Source: CALUVN01 sp944323595
GTDB lineage: Bacteria; Cyanobacteriota; Vampirovibrionia; Gastranaerophilales; Gastranaerophilaceae
Assembly (NCBI GenBank): GCA_963931255.1
Contig: OZ006972.1
Coordinates: 1 to 64,000, forward strand
Length of the DNA: 64,000 bases
Reading direction: 5' to 3'
This document shows, in pieces, positions 16,875-24,840 of the stretch. Made by a program: the position numbers and the translations under genes. The notes under the pieces are model-generated. The model ran no database searches and was not told the origin of the DNA. It was given only the letters and a program-made list of their open reading frames with translations. The stretch's first letter is position 1. Every line of letters begins with the position of its first letter.

Positions 16875-18656
16875 CTAAATTAAACCTCTTTTTTCGAGAA
16901 GCTGTTTCATTGACTGATAATTATAGTAAATCTCTCCTCCAACAAATTTTAACTTTCCTAAATCCATTACTTGGGAATCACTAAAATAAGCATCTCCGCT
17001 AATTGATTCTAAATTGACTAAATCTATTATCTCAGAATCATTAAACCAAGCATCTCCGCCGATTGACTTTAATTTACCTAAATCTATTACTTGGGAAAAT
17101 TCAAAAATAGCATCTCCGCCAATTGATTCTAAATTACCTAAATTTGTTATTTGAGAATTGCCCAAATAAGCATTTCTGCCAATTGACTTCAAGTTTCCTA
17201 AATCTATTACTTGGGAAGCTCTAAAATCAGCATCTCCGCCAATTGATTTTAAATTGCCCAAATTTCTTACCTGAGAATTGGTAAACCAAACATCTCTGCC
17301 AATTGATTTTAAATTGCCTAAATTTCTTACTTGGGAAATGCTAAACCAAGCATCTCTGCCAATTGATTCTAAATTACCTAAATTCGTTACCTGCGAATTG
17401 CTGAACCGAACATCTCCGCCAATTGACTTCAATTGCCCTAAATCTATTACTTTGGAATCGCTAAAATTAGCATTTCCGCCAATTAATTTTAAATTACCTA
17501 AATCTGTTATCAGAGAATCGCTAAAATCAGCATTTTCCTTAATAGTTTTTACTCTTTCAAATAACTTATTTTCATCAATACCAATATCACTATAAGTAAT
17601 ATCGGATAAAGGCTGCCTGTATTCGGATATGGTTAATAAGCCAGACTTATCCGCCTTAACTTCTATTCCAAAGTATTCATATATCCTTGCAGCATCATTC
17701 TTTTCTATTACTTCTTTGAGGTCGGATTTTATTCTTATAACTTCTTTCTCTAATTCTTTAGCATCTTGTATCTCTGATTTCACGTTAGAAGTAAGACGTA
17801 AGTCGTCTTCTTTTATATGTTCTTCCACTGTGCTAAGATATTTTAAAGGGATTCTGCCATTGTTTGCTTCTCCTTGGATTTCCTGAATTTTATCGTTCAC
17901 AAAACGAACCCCTACTTTTGGCTGACCGTTTTCTAGGTAAATATGAAAATCGCCTTCTTCCAAATACGGCTCTGCATTAAAAGATTTTGTGCACCAGGTT
18001 TTGTACGAAAGAGTTTTTAATTTTTCTACATTTTCGTCAAAATGTTCAGGGTCATGAGATTTGCTCGGAATTTTTACCCATTTTGTCGATGTCTCGCCGG
18101 GACGGGTTTGGGTATCATCCAAATAATATGACTGGAGCTTAGTTTTGTAAATTTTGTTTAAATTAAACTGGTATTTTGGGACTTCTTTCGTATTTTTATC
18201 TAGTTCTGCAATGCAATCAGCAAGAACGCCTTTATTCAATACAGGTGGTATTGTGTCGTTATCAGGTTTAAGGTCTTTTGTTACGGCATCCAATATTAAC
18301 AGTGACATTGCATTTGTATAGCCGTCATTTTCTTGAAGTACGTAATCTGACCACTCCTTAAGCATCGCTTTTCGCTGGATTTTTGTCTCTTCCTTACGGC
18401 CTCCATAATCCTTGTTTGCTAGTTCCAATGCATTCTCAAAAGACCATTTCTGCAAATCTGCGTTTGTATAAAATTTTTCTATTGGTGCTTTGAAGTTCTC
18501 CACTACTGCGCGGTCTATTCCTGAAAATTTACTCTTTTTCATTGCTCCAAAGGTTATGGTATCATGTTGTAGAGGCGCAAGGTTAGGGTAACTGGTCCGA
18601 AAGTCCAGTTTTCTTGTATTATTAAGCTTTAGATAAGGGTTAAATGATATTTGCAT
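16875..18656 (-). CDS. Tagged protein with ten 20-residue leucine-rich-like repeats
   Basis: 593 residues from the ATG at 18656. An upstream TTG at 18746 would add 30 residues; neither has a strong RBS. The N-terminus carries the shared motif TITFGAMK (F36). Residues of about 40-370 are mainly helical and unassigned. The last third is ten tandem 20-residue units of the form (A/V)xFxxSx(V/I)xDLGxLKSIGG(D/N), followed by a helical cap ending QLLEKRGLI. The regular Leu/Ile/Phe spacing suggests a solenoid related to bacterial leucine-rich or BspA-like repeats, used in protein contacts. No signal peptide or membrane anchor. Unit-to-unit DNA similarity suggests recent expansion. It lies in the accessory cassette. 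Confidence 0.75.
   Translation of the reverse strand: MQISFNPYLKLNNTRKLDFRTSYPNLAPLQHDTITFGAMKKSKFSGIDRAVVENFKAPIEKFYTNADLQKWSFENALELANKDYGGRKEETKIQRKAMLKEWSDYVLQENDGYTNAMSLLILDAVTKDLKPDNDTIPPVLNKGVLADCIAELDKNTKEVPKYQFNLNKIYKTKLQSYYLDDTQTRPGETSTKWVKIPSKSHDPEHFDENVEKLKTLSYKTWCTKSFNAEPYLEEGDFHIYLENGQPKVGVRFVNDKIQEIQGEANNGRIPLKYLSTVEEHIKEDDLRLTSNVKSEIQDAKELEKEVIRIKSDLKEVIEKNDAARIYEYFGIEVKADKSGLLTISEYRQPLSDITYSDIGIDENKLFERVKTIKENADFSDSLITDLGNLKLIGGNANFSDSKVIDLGQLKSIGGDVRFSNSQVTNLGNLESIGRDAWFSISQVRNLGNLKSIGRDVWFTNSQVRNLGNLKSIGGDADFRASQVIDLGNLKSIGRNAYLGNSQITNLGNLESIGGDAIFEFSQVIDLGKLKSIGGDAWFNDSEIIDLVNLESISGDAYFSDSQVMDLGKLKFVGGEIYYNYQSMKQLLEKRGLI
16932..17531 (-). repeat. Ten 60-bp in-frame coding repeats
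   Basis: Exactly 600 bp, ten units of 60 bp encoding the 20-residue repeats. Typical unit on the coding strand: GGxxATxxxx, then a Leu-Gly-Asn/Lys-Leu-Lys-Ser-Ile block. Units 3-5 are the most alike. Confidence 0.85.
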
Positions 18657-18769
18657 ATTTGGTATAACTACACTGATAATTTTTTTTGACTTTAAATATA
18701 TTAATTCTTTACTTTTCTTAAACTTAAAGGGAACTCTGAAGAGCAAGTAGGATGTAGTAAATCTTTAAT

Positions 18770-19081
18770 TTACCGCATCAAAACTAAATATATCTGTCCC
18801 AAAATTCCCGAACTGGCTGTCAAATATTCCTGAACTGGTTGTTCTTTTACAATTGCTACTTTGCTTAATGTAAAATTTGGAAAAGATTTTTCAAAAGTGT
18901 TAAATAATACATACAAAAGAATAATTTTTATAAGTATGCTTAAAAATATTAAACAAATTGGAATAAAACTATTTTCTGCAATACTAAAAATTATAAAAAA
19001 GATAAGTAGAGTTAAATATGTAGATAAACAAAGTAATATATTTAAAACATTTAAACATAAATAAAAATTATCTTTTTTCAT
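18770..19081 (-). CDS. Small membrane protein, C-terminus replaced by repeat
   Basis: 103 residues with two or three hydrophobic helices: CLNVLNILLCLSTYLTLLIF, then FIPICLIFLSILIKIILLY. From about residue 75 the coding sequence lies inside the 60-bp repeat at 18795-18854, so VAIVKEQPVQEYLTASSG is repeat-encoded, not ancestral. The gene is probably truncated. It lies 31 bp downstream of another small membrane protein in the same direction and may form a group with it and the 332-residue protein upstream. Function unknown. Confidence 0.5.
   Translation of the reverse strand: MKKDNFYLCLNVLNILLCLSTYLTLLIFFIIFSIAENSFIPICLIFLSILIKIILLYVLFNTFEKSFPNFTLSKVAIVKEQPVQEYLTASSGILGQIYLVLMR
18795..18854 (+). 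repeat. 60-bp direct repeat, copy 2
   Basis: 57 of 60 positions identical to 15231-15290, same orientation. It forms the 3' end of the small membrane-protein gene on the other strand. Confidence 0.85.
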
Positions 19082-19112
19082 ATATAATTATTTCCAGATT
19101 TTTATATCCATA

Positions 19113-19577
19113 TTACATTTTATTTTTTCTAATTTCTTTATACAACATCAGGTAAAAGAGAAAAATGCCACCTGCATATAATATTGTATACCAAGTCATT
19201 ATATAAATAAGAGCCTCTACAAATGAATAGTTAAGATATTGAGAAATAACATAAATTAAAACAGGTAAATCATAACAAAATGCAAATAAAAGAATTTTCT
19301 TTTTAATATTAGGCTTATTAGCAAGATAATTTACAAATTGACTAATTATCGATTTATCATATTTTTTTGCCCATTTTATAAATATTTTTGGAAGCATTAG
19401 CTTCAATGTAATATAGGTAATAAATATAACAGCGCCATAAAGAAATCTAATATCGGATCCTGGAGAACCCTGTATATCAAAGGTTAAAACCGCACTAACA
19501 TACACACAGAATATTATGAAACTAATTAACAAAATATTAAAAATATTAAAAAATATATAAAACCTTAAACTATTCAT
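19113..19577 (-). CDS. Four-helix membrane protein
   Basis: 154 residues with four hydrophobic segments: FNILLISFIIFCVYVSAVLT, FLYGAVIFITYITLKLM, ILLFAFCYDLPVLIYVI and a last one around WYTILYAGGIFLFYLML. The end is basic (LYKEIRKNKM). No family recognised. AAAGGTAAAA precedes the ATG. It starts 9 bp after the stop of the 332-residue gene at 19587, so the two are co-transcribed. That spacing resembles effector/immunity pairs, but this is inference. Confidence 0.6.
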   Translation of the reverse strand: MNSLRFYIFFNIFNILLISFIIFCVYVSAVLTFDIQGSPGSDIRFLYGAVIFITYITLKLMLPKIFIKWAKKYDKSIISQFVNYLANKPNIKKKILLFAFCYDLPVLIYVISQYLNYSFVEALIYIMTWYTILYAGGIFLFYLMLYKEIRKNKM

Positions 19578-19586
19578 TTTTACCTT

Positions 19587-20585
19587 TTATATCTTATACT
19601 TGCATTTTACTATCGTATAATATGGCTTTAATAAACCTGCTTTTTGTGCGGAATATCCAATTTCAACCAGAGGATTTTTTTCATTTGGATTAAAATCATA
19701 TGTGTCTAATAATATAACATCAATATATTTTCCTTTCAACTTTGCTGATAAGATGTCAACTTTACCAAATGCGTTGTGTAAATTGTTATTACTAGTGAAT
19801 CCCAAAGAACCAGTCACCTTTTTTCCTGATTTCAGTGCATTTGCATTTTTATAAATAAAATCATTTAGTTCTTGTGATTTACTAATAGCTTGAGCTACAC
19901 TACTATTTTCGTGAAATACTATTCCCGGAACATCGTCTTGATCAAATTGAGCTTTCACTTTTTCTTTAATTTGTTTTGTATATTGTGGAAAATCATTAGC
20001 AATATCTTTAATATTATTATAAATTTTTCCATTACGCTTAATATAGTCTTCATTACTCTTTTGAGTTAACCCTTTTGATGCTATATTCCAAAAATTAACA
20101 GCATCATCTTGCTTCAATATAGGTCCGCCAACTAAGTTAATCCCTACATCAAGCAGATTTTTATTAAAAGCACCTATCAAACTATCTTCTATTACTTGTG
20201 GATAGTCATCAATAGTTGTTCTCAAATTTGGTTGATAATCATTATAAGTTATTCCGCCTTCTAATTTTAATGTTGGGTCAATATCTGCTGCAGCACCAAT
20301 ATTAGTTCCACTATGTTCATAATTATTACTCCCAACCACATCAGGCTTGGAGCGATAGTGTGCTCTTACTTCTGTGCCGTCATCTTTTGTGTATGCATGA
20401 ACATATACAACATCAGGATTACCGGTCAAATCAGATTCTCTTGGTATTCCCAAATTCTTCAGTTGATAATCTATAGCTTTTTCATTTGACATAAATTCTT
20501 TGCTTGTCATACCGCCGATATCTTCTGCCGTGTAAATTCTGTTGTCGTTTGCAATTGCATTAATAAAGTTTCTAAAGTTTGCCAT
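19587..20585 (-). CDS. Hypothetical protein, possible toxin or effector
   Basis: 332 residues, no signal peptide. The N-terminal third has DVVYVHAYTKDDGTEVRAHY then RSKPD, a motif type I associate with secreted or phage-linked multidomain proteins (V-x-V-x-x-Y-T-R/K-x-D-G-T-x-V). The C-terminal third has PGIVFHENSSVAQAISK, GSLGFTSNNNLHNAFGK and VDILSAKLKGKYIDVIL, a mixed alpha/beta region with no assignment. It has a strong AAGGAGAAATATA start and is transcribed away from an XRE regulator across a region with two operator-like repeats. It leads a short operon with one or two small membrane proteins. A regulated toxin-immunity unit is possible but unproven. Confidence 0.6.
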   Translation of the reverse strand: MANFRNFINAIANDNRIYTAEDIGGMTSKEFMSNEKAIDYQLKNLGIPRESDLTGNPDVVYVHAYTKDDGTEVRAHYRSKPDVVGSNNYEHSGTNIGAAADIDPTLKLEGGITYNDYQPNLRTTIDDYPQVIEDSLIGAFNKNLLDVGINLVGGPILKQDDAVNFWNIASKGLTQKSNEDYIKRNGKIYNNIKDIANDFPQYTKQIKEKVKAQFDQDDVPGIVFHENSSVAQAISKSQELNDFIYKNANALKSGKKVTGSLGFTSNNNLHNAFGKVDILSAKLKGKYIDVILLDTYDFNPNEKNPLVEIGYSAQKAGLLKPYYTIVKCKYKI

Positions 20586-20626
20586 TTATATTTCTCCTTT
20601 GTTCAGATGTAAAATTGTTTTTATAC

Positions 20627-20690
20627 TTGTCAATTTATGTTGATTAATATATAATATACCATATTCTTGTATTTGTCAACGGTGTTGATT
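20627..20690. promoter_or_regulatory. Two operator-like repeats in the divergent intergenic region
   Basis: TTGTCAATTTATGTTGATT (20627-20645) and TTGTCAACGGTGTTGATT (20673-20690) are near-identical. The second holds the inverted repeat TCAAC-GGT-GTTGA. They lie between the 332-residue gene and the XRE gene, a normal place for binding sites of the XRE protein. Spacing between the two sites is about 45 bp. Confidence 0.6.
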
Positions 20691-20729
20691 TATTGTTTTG
20701 TTTTTGATATTATTCTTTTGAGGTAAATT

Positions 20730-21113
20730 ATGGATAAACATACTCAACTAATCAAATTCGGTACTGTCCTCAAACAAAGACGTATGGCTTTGAAATTAAG
20801 TTTAAGAGATTTAGAAAAACTTTCAAGCGTCAGTGCCGCTTTAATCACTAAGCTTGAAAACGGAAAAATGGCTAATTTCCCGAAAGCTATTACGATAAAA
20901 CAACTTAGTGACGCTTTAAAATTTAATGATGAATTGTTTGTTCTTGCTGATATTTTGTTTGAACATAAAGAACACAATATCCCGGATAAATCCTTTGAAG
21001 ATGAATTAAGAGAACTGCTGGCAACAAGAACAACTCTTAATTCTGATAATATTACACAGGTTATTTATTTTATTTCGGGATTGGAAAAACTACAAAAAAT
21101 GAAAAATATTTAA
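20730..21113 (+). CDS. XRE-family DNA-binding regulator
   Basis: 127 residues. Residues 7-65 are a helix-turn-helix of the Cro/C1 type: LKQRRMALKLSLRDLEKLS, then VSAALITKLENGK and AITIKQLSDAL. The C-terminal 60 residues are acidic and helical (EDELRELLATRTTL) and end in a possible oligomerisation segment. AGGTAAATT before the ATG is a modest RBS. It is divergent from the 19587 operon and probably represses it, and itself, through the repeats at 20627-20690. No partner toxin immediately follows. Confidence 0.85.
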   Translation: MDKHTQLIKFGTVLKQRRMALKLSLRDLEKLSSVSAALITKLENGKMANFPKAITIKQLSDALKFNDELFVLADILFEHKEHNIPDKSFEDELRELLATRTTLNSDNITQVIYFISGLEKLQKMKNI

Positions 21114-21522
21114 ATTACTAATTCGGTTTTCAACAATTTTATGATACAGCTTTTGAATAAAAAGTTCCAATGTCGTACAGTCAGCGGAGTTTTTTAGTAC
21201 ATTAGGGCTTAAATCAGTTTCAAGCCCTTTTTTAGTACCATTTTCCAGATGTAGTTTTTTGTCCAGGTTGATTTGTACGGCTAGATAGATTATTTTGGTA
21301 AAGCAGGCTTTGTGTGGGCGTTTTCGGGTCGGAAAAATTAAGTGTTCCAAAAAAATCAAACTGGAAAACTGGACTTTTTCTGGACTGTACGGATAGATTG
21401 AGATTTGTATATTATCAGTGAGATACGCACCAAATTTGAACTGTACGGATAATTTGATTATTTCGGAATAGTCCAGTTCCGCAAATTTTCACAAAAATAT
21501 CATAAGGTTTGAGAATTTGAAA
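21114..21522 (+). other. Non-coding repeat-rich gap
   Basis: No credible gene. It contains repeated words ACTGTACGGATA (near 21385 and 21440) and TAGTCCAGTTCC near 21470. They recall the GAACTG-containing words at 14130 and 15250. Possibly a decayed mobile element. Confidence 0.4.
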
Positions 21523-21550
21523 CAAGGTCGGGAAAATTTTTCCGACCTTG
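21523..21550 (-). terminator. Hairpin downstream of the MBL-fold gene
   Basis: CAAGGTCGG, loop of about 10 nt, CCGACCTTG, 28 bp beyond the stop of the gene at 21579, with T residues following on the minus strand. Confidence 0.7.
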
Positions 21551-21578
21551 GGTTGAGCAACTTCATTAGTATAAAATT

Positions 21579-22370
21579 TTAATTATTGCCTATAAAATCA
21601 AGCGTTTCTCCATCATCAGGGATTAACAGATTACCAATATTATTTTTAGTTTTAAATTCTTTTAAATCTTCTCTTGTAACAGAAAGATGGCTGACTGTAT
21701 CTAAATGACTTGCAATTACTTTTGCGTCAGGCGCAGCATCCAAAACATTTTTTACATCTTCAATATTCATAATTATGCGTTCTCCGTTCAAAAGAGTTGC
21801 CGCACAGGCATTTACTACTATAACTTCAGGCTTGTATTTGCCTAAGACATCTTTTACTTCCTCACACCAAATTGTATCGCCTGCAATATACAATGATTTT
21901 TCATTATTTGATTTAAAAACAACACCCATTGCATCATAAGGCAAGCCAACAGAATCACATAACGGTTTTATTATCTCTCTTTTGCCATGTTGAGTTCCTG
22001 TTTTGTATAGGGTTATGGCATTATATTCTATTCCGGATTCTTGTATAATCTCAACATTTGTAAAACCCTTTGAGATAACGTAGTCTTTATCAACAGAAGA
22101 TTGAACAAAAACTTTTATATTTTTATCCAGAGCTTTTTCTGCAAATTCATCCCAGTGGTCAGGGTGGATATGAGTGATAATAACAGCATCAACATCAACA
22201 ATTTTTTCAATTCCAAAAGGCAGCTCCACTCTTGGCTGTCTGACATCGGAATTTATTGCAACATCAAACCCGGGCATATAATCTTTGGGCATAAGCCATG
22301 GGTCAATTAAAAATTTTGTATTATTATATTCAACTATAATTGTTGCACTTCTTACCTGTGTAATTTTCAT
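21579..22370 (-). CDS. MBL-fold metallohydrolase (UlaG-like)
   Basis: 263 residues of the metallo-beta-lactamase fold. Seen: TKFLIDPWL (the fLIDP strand), the metal-binding THIHPDHWDEF (HxHxDH), TGTQHGKRE, a later strand SLYIAGDTIWCEEV (the D/GDT metal ligand region), and ASHLDTVSHL (C-terminal His). This matches UlaG-like lactonases and related hydrolases of unknown substrate. It is probably a cytoplasmic binuclear zinc or manganese enzyme. AAAGGAGGAAATCTAA precedes the ATG. It is divergent from an HxlR regulator 107 bp away, which very likely controls it. Confidence 0.82.
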   Translation of the reverse strand: MKITQVRSATIIVEYNNTKFLIDPWLMPKDYMPGFDVAINSDVRQPRVELPFGIEKIVDVDAVIITHIHPDHWDEFAEKALDKNIKVFVQSSVDKDYVISKGFTNVEIIQESGIEYNAITLYKTGTQHGKREIIKPLCDSVGLPYDAMGVVFKSNNEKSLYIAGDTIWCEEVKDVLGKYKPEVIVVNACAATLLNGERIIMNIEDVKNVLDAAPDAKVIASHLDTVSHLSVTREDLKEFKTKNNIGNLLIPDDGETLDFIGNN

Positions 22371-22477
22371 TTAGATTTCCTCCTTTAATAAAGCAATTTT
22401 ATACATTTATTATCATTTTGACAAGAATGCACTTTTTTGTATAATACTTACTAAAAAGTAAATTAGGGACTTTAATT

Positions 22478-22837
22478 ATGACGAAGCATAAGAAAGATGA
22501 ATATAAATGTCCTCTTGAGGCAACAATGGAGATAATCGGCGGGAAATACAAAGGAGTTATAATCGGACACCTTATAAATAAAACATTGAGATATAATGAA
22601 CTACAAAAATTGATTTCACACGCAACTCCCAAAATGCTTATACAACAGTTAAAAGAACTTGAAACAGATGGAATAATCAAACGAAAACTTTATCCCGTAG
22701 TGCCGCCAAAAACTGAATATTCTCTCACTAAAAGAGGTGAAACACTTATTCCTGCAATTATTGAGTTAAACAAGTGGGGAATGAATTATTTAAAAGAAGA
22801 AAATATCCCCTGCGCCTACAAGGGTGAGATGGATTAA
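22478..22837 (+). CDS. HxlR-family transcriptional regulator
   Basis: 119 residues with the HxlR winged-helix pattern: CPLEATMEIIGGKYKGVIIGH (Cys at residue 10 or so, the conserved C-P-x-E/x-T start), LRYNELQKLI, TPKMLIQQLKELETDGII and VPPKTEYSLTKRGETL. Family members sense electrophiles or redox state through the N-terminal cysteine, and that Cys is present here. The target is probably the divergent MBL-fold gene. The promoter region between them contains TTGTATAATACTTACTAAAA. Confidence 0.88.
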   Translation: MTKHKKDEYKCPLEATMEIIGGKYKGVIIGHLINKTLRYNELQKLISHATPKMLIQQLKELETDGIIKRKLYPVVPPKTEYSLTKRGETLIPAIIELNKWGMNYLKEENIPCAYKGEMD

Positions 22838-22863
22838 TACACGATTTATCATAAAAAAACCAC

Positions 22864-22938
22864 TTGACAATATACCCCTATAGGGTATTATGTACATGTA
22901 GTTAGATACCCCCTGTGGGTATAAAAGAAAAAGGAGGC
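22864..22938 (+). promoter_or_regulatory. CsoR/CstR-like operator-promoter with no gene downstream
   Basis: TTGACA at 22864-22869 and TATTAT at 22886-22891 flank ATACCCCTATAGGGTAT (22872-22888). A second site, ATACCCCCTGTGGGTAT, lies at 22906-22922. A strong ribosome-binding site (AAAAGGAGG) follows at about 22929-22937, but no start codon or open frame continues. The palindromes match the C/G-rich operator style of CsoR/RcnR/CstR metal or sulfide repressors. The regulated gene seems to have been lost. No CsoR-type gene is in the window. Confidence 0.6.
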
Positions 22939-23012
22939 TGCGGACTATCACAGAATTTTACGTGTTTAAATTTAATTTCCTAAAATTTAACCATTTATAA
23001 ATGAATAGGAAA

Positions 23013-23483
23013 TTATAAATTTTTTTTATTTTTCATTCCCTCTTTTAATAATCTAATTTTATTTTTTTCTTCTTCAAAAGGTTCTATTTTGTATTTGTTA
23101 CTAAATATTTCTTTCCTAACATTTCCGCGTATTGTTTTGTCTGATAATTTCAAGTATCTAAATCTTTGCTTAATGGTATTAATGGGGATTCCAGTTAATA
23201 TCCAATTATACTTTTCCTCTGGTACTGCTTTGGTAATAGGCAAGAATATATCATATTTCACATCATTTTTCTTTAACATTTTTTCAATAATAAGCTCATC
23301 ACCAATATGCTTCTTACAAAATATCCCATAATACATATCGTTGATAACTAGAATCTGGGGTTTAAATATTGCATTTATACCTCGAATTGTCCCCATTGCT
23401 TTGGCGAGATTTTTTTGTTCTCGATTATTCATAACTACTCTTATTCCGGAAAATGATGTGTTATTGCAAGAATTTATTTTCAT
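23013..23483 (-). CDS. Small tagged hypothetical protein
   Basis: 156 residues. The N-terminal motif NTSFSGIRV (F11) is close to the start. The body is basic and mixed: MNNREQKNLAKAMGTIRGI, a strand pair (QILVINDMYYGIFC), and a Lys-rich helical end (EEEKNKIRLLKEGMKNKKNL). No signal peptide or membrane segment, no recognised family. AGAGGTAATAT precedes the ATG. It lies between the orphan operator and a repeat cluster. Confidence 0.6.
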   Translation of the reverse strand: MKINSCNNTSFSGIRVVMNNREQKNLAKAMGTIRGINAIFKPQILVINDMYYGIFCKKHIGDELIIEKMLKKNDVKYDIFLPITKAVPEEKYNWILTGIPINTIKQRFRYLKLSDKTIRGNVRKEIFSNKYKIEPFEEEKNKIRLLKEGMKNKKNL

Positions 23484-23584
23484 ATATTACCTCTTTATAT
23501 GAACAATGATAAATATATTTTAGTTAAAATTTTTATATTTTTCAACAAGATTTTGATGTGCACCTCCCAAATCTTTACAGTTAT

Positions 23585-23643
23585 GTAGGTCGGATTTACC
23601 AATCCGACAAAATTTAATTGTTGGCATAGTAATGCCAACCTAC
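23585..23643. repeat. Pair of REP-like hairpins
   Basis: First hairpin GTCGGATTTACCAATCCGAC with flanking GTAG and AAAA; second GTTGGCATAGTAATGCCAAC followed by CTAC. The first is the same hairpin family as 34365-34406. They lie in a gene gap of about 450 bp (23484-23941). Confidence 0.7.
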
Positions 23644-23671
23644 ATTTTCAATAATCAAACCATGTGTTCTT

Positions 23672-23827
23672 TTACATCCATATAAGAAATAATGAGATAT
23701 AGAACATCCATACCCCACCAAATGTCATTATTTCGTACACTGGAATATAAGCCCATTTAAAACGATATTCTTTGTAGGTTGGGGTTTCTTGAAATGTCCT
23801 TACTGACCGATTACGTTTTAGTGGGGA
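23672..23827 (-). pseudogene. C-terminal remnant of a membrane protein
   Basis: A short frame reads PTYKEYRFKWAYIPVYEIMT and then FGGVWMFYISLFLIWM before a TAA contributed by the repeat word TGTAAAAGAACA. The hydrophobic, Trp/Tyr-rich segment looks like the end of a small membrane protein. Upstream it runs into CCAACCTAC repeat sequence with no start codon. The size and composition suggest a decayed gene, but it could be chance. Confidence 0.3.
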
Positions 23828-23941
23828 CTATTCAAGTATGCCCAACCTGCAAACTACGATTATTTGAACTATTAAATTAAATATAGCAAAAAAAATATTT
23901 ACGTATTTTAAAAGGAATAGATACGAAAGGAATAAAATTTA

Positions 23942-24427
23942 ATGAGAATTCAATTCAACAATAACATGGCAATTTCTGACAATAACCTAAAAACTAATTT
24001 TGGAACTCGATTTTCTTCAAAATTGCAAGAAGCTTTAGTAGAAACAGCAAATCGTTCATTAATCACACAAGAACATTTGCAATATATCAAAAAAATTAAA
24101 AATGATGGGTTACCTACATTACTAGACTTAAAACCATATTACTATCCTGGGGAAGAAGAAATAATAATATCCAGTCCAAATATTGATAAATTGTGTAATG
24201 CAAAAAATATTACTCCACGTGGACGAAGTGTTTGTTCTTATAACAAAAGTAGAATGTCATATCACTTAGATTACCAAGAGCTGGCGAATGCATTTTCACC
24301 TAAATCGGCTTTAGCTTTGAATATAAAATGGGCAGAAGAAGATGCTATTTACCAACTAAACGTTTTAAAACAAAAAAAGATGGAAAAAGCTGCTCCAGAA
24401 GATATTCGAAAGATTTTTAATGCTTAA
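23942..24427 (+). CDS. Tagged hypothetical protein
   Basis: 161 residues with the N-terminal motif KTNFGTRF (F20). What follows is helical (SSKLQEALVETANRSL), then a Tyr/Pro-rich strand segment (LLDLKPYYYPGEEEIIIS), and a C-terminal helix (NIKWAEEDAIYQLNVLK). No signal peptide, membrane segment or recognised domain. AAAGGAATAAAATTTA before the ATG is a good RBS. It is isolated between repeat-rich gaps. Confidence 0.6.
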   Translation: MRIQFNNNMAISDNNLKTNFGTRFSSKLQEALVETANRSLITQEHLQYIKKIKNDGLPTLLDLKPYYYPGEEEIIISSPNIDKLCNAKNITPRGRSVCSYNKSRMSYHLDYQELANAFSPKSALALNIKWAEEDAIYQLNVLKQKKMEKAAPEDIRKIFNA

Positions 24428-24840
24428 AAACTATAATTTATAACATTAGTTTAATGTTGTAGCTTGTAGTTTTTTTGTCCCTCCTCGACCTACGATTATT
24501 TAAACAAGAGTCAAAAAGGTATTTTTATACGCAGATATTTTGGGCATACAGTAATTTCTGTAGAAGATTTAAATAATCAAATCTAATCAAGCATGTTGTT
24601 AAAAATATTCAAACAATCTGTTAATTTATACTAATTGTAAAAGAACAACCTACGTGTCTTTCTGCGGGTTTGAGCATGAGTGAATGGAGGCTGTAGTGCT
24701 TTTGTTGAAGTGATGCAATCACGAAAACAAAACACGGAGTCTGTAATTTGTGGTGAATTTTAATTTACTGCAACAAGAATGTTCCAGATTAAATAGAAGC
24801 GGTAAATCATAGATTTACCGCTTCCTACTCTTTATTTATT
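24428..24840. other. Repeat-rich gap with one hairpin
   Basis: No gene seen. AATTGTAAAAGAACAACC near 24637 is the reverse complement of the end of the 60-bp repeat. The hairpin AAGCGGTAAATC-ATA-GATTTACCGCTT lies at 24797-24823 and may end the minus-strand gene at 24841. Confidence 0.5.

Noticed and set aside
16932..17531. Regular 60-bp repeats that could be taken for a CRISPR array
   Set aside because: They are in frame, lack unique spacers, and encode a continuous protein solenoid.
21090..21359. 89-codon open frame on the minus strand
   Set aside because: No RBS, overlaps the end of the XRE gene and the repeat-rich gap, and its sequence has no coding-like pattern.
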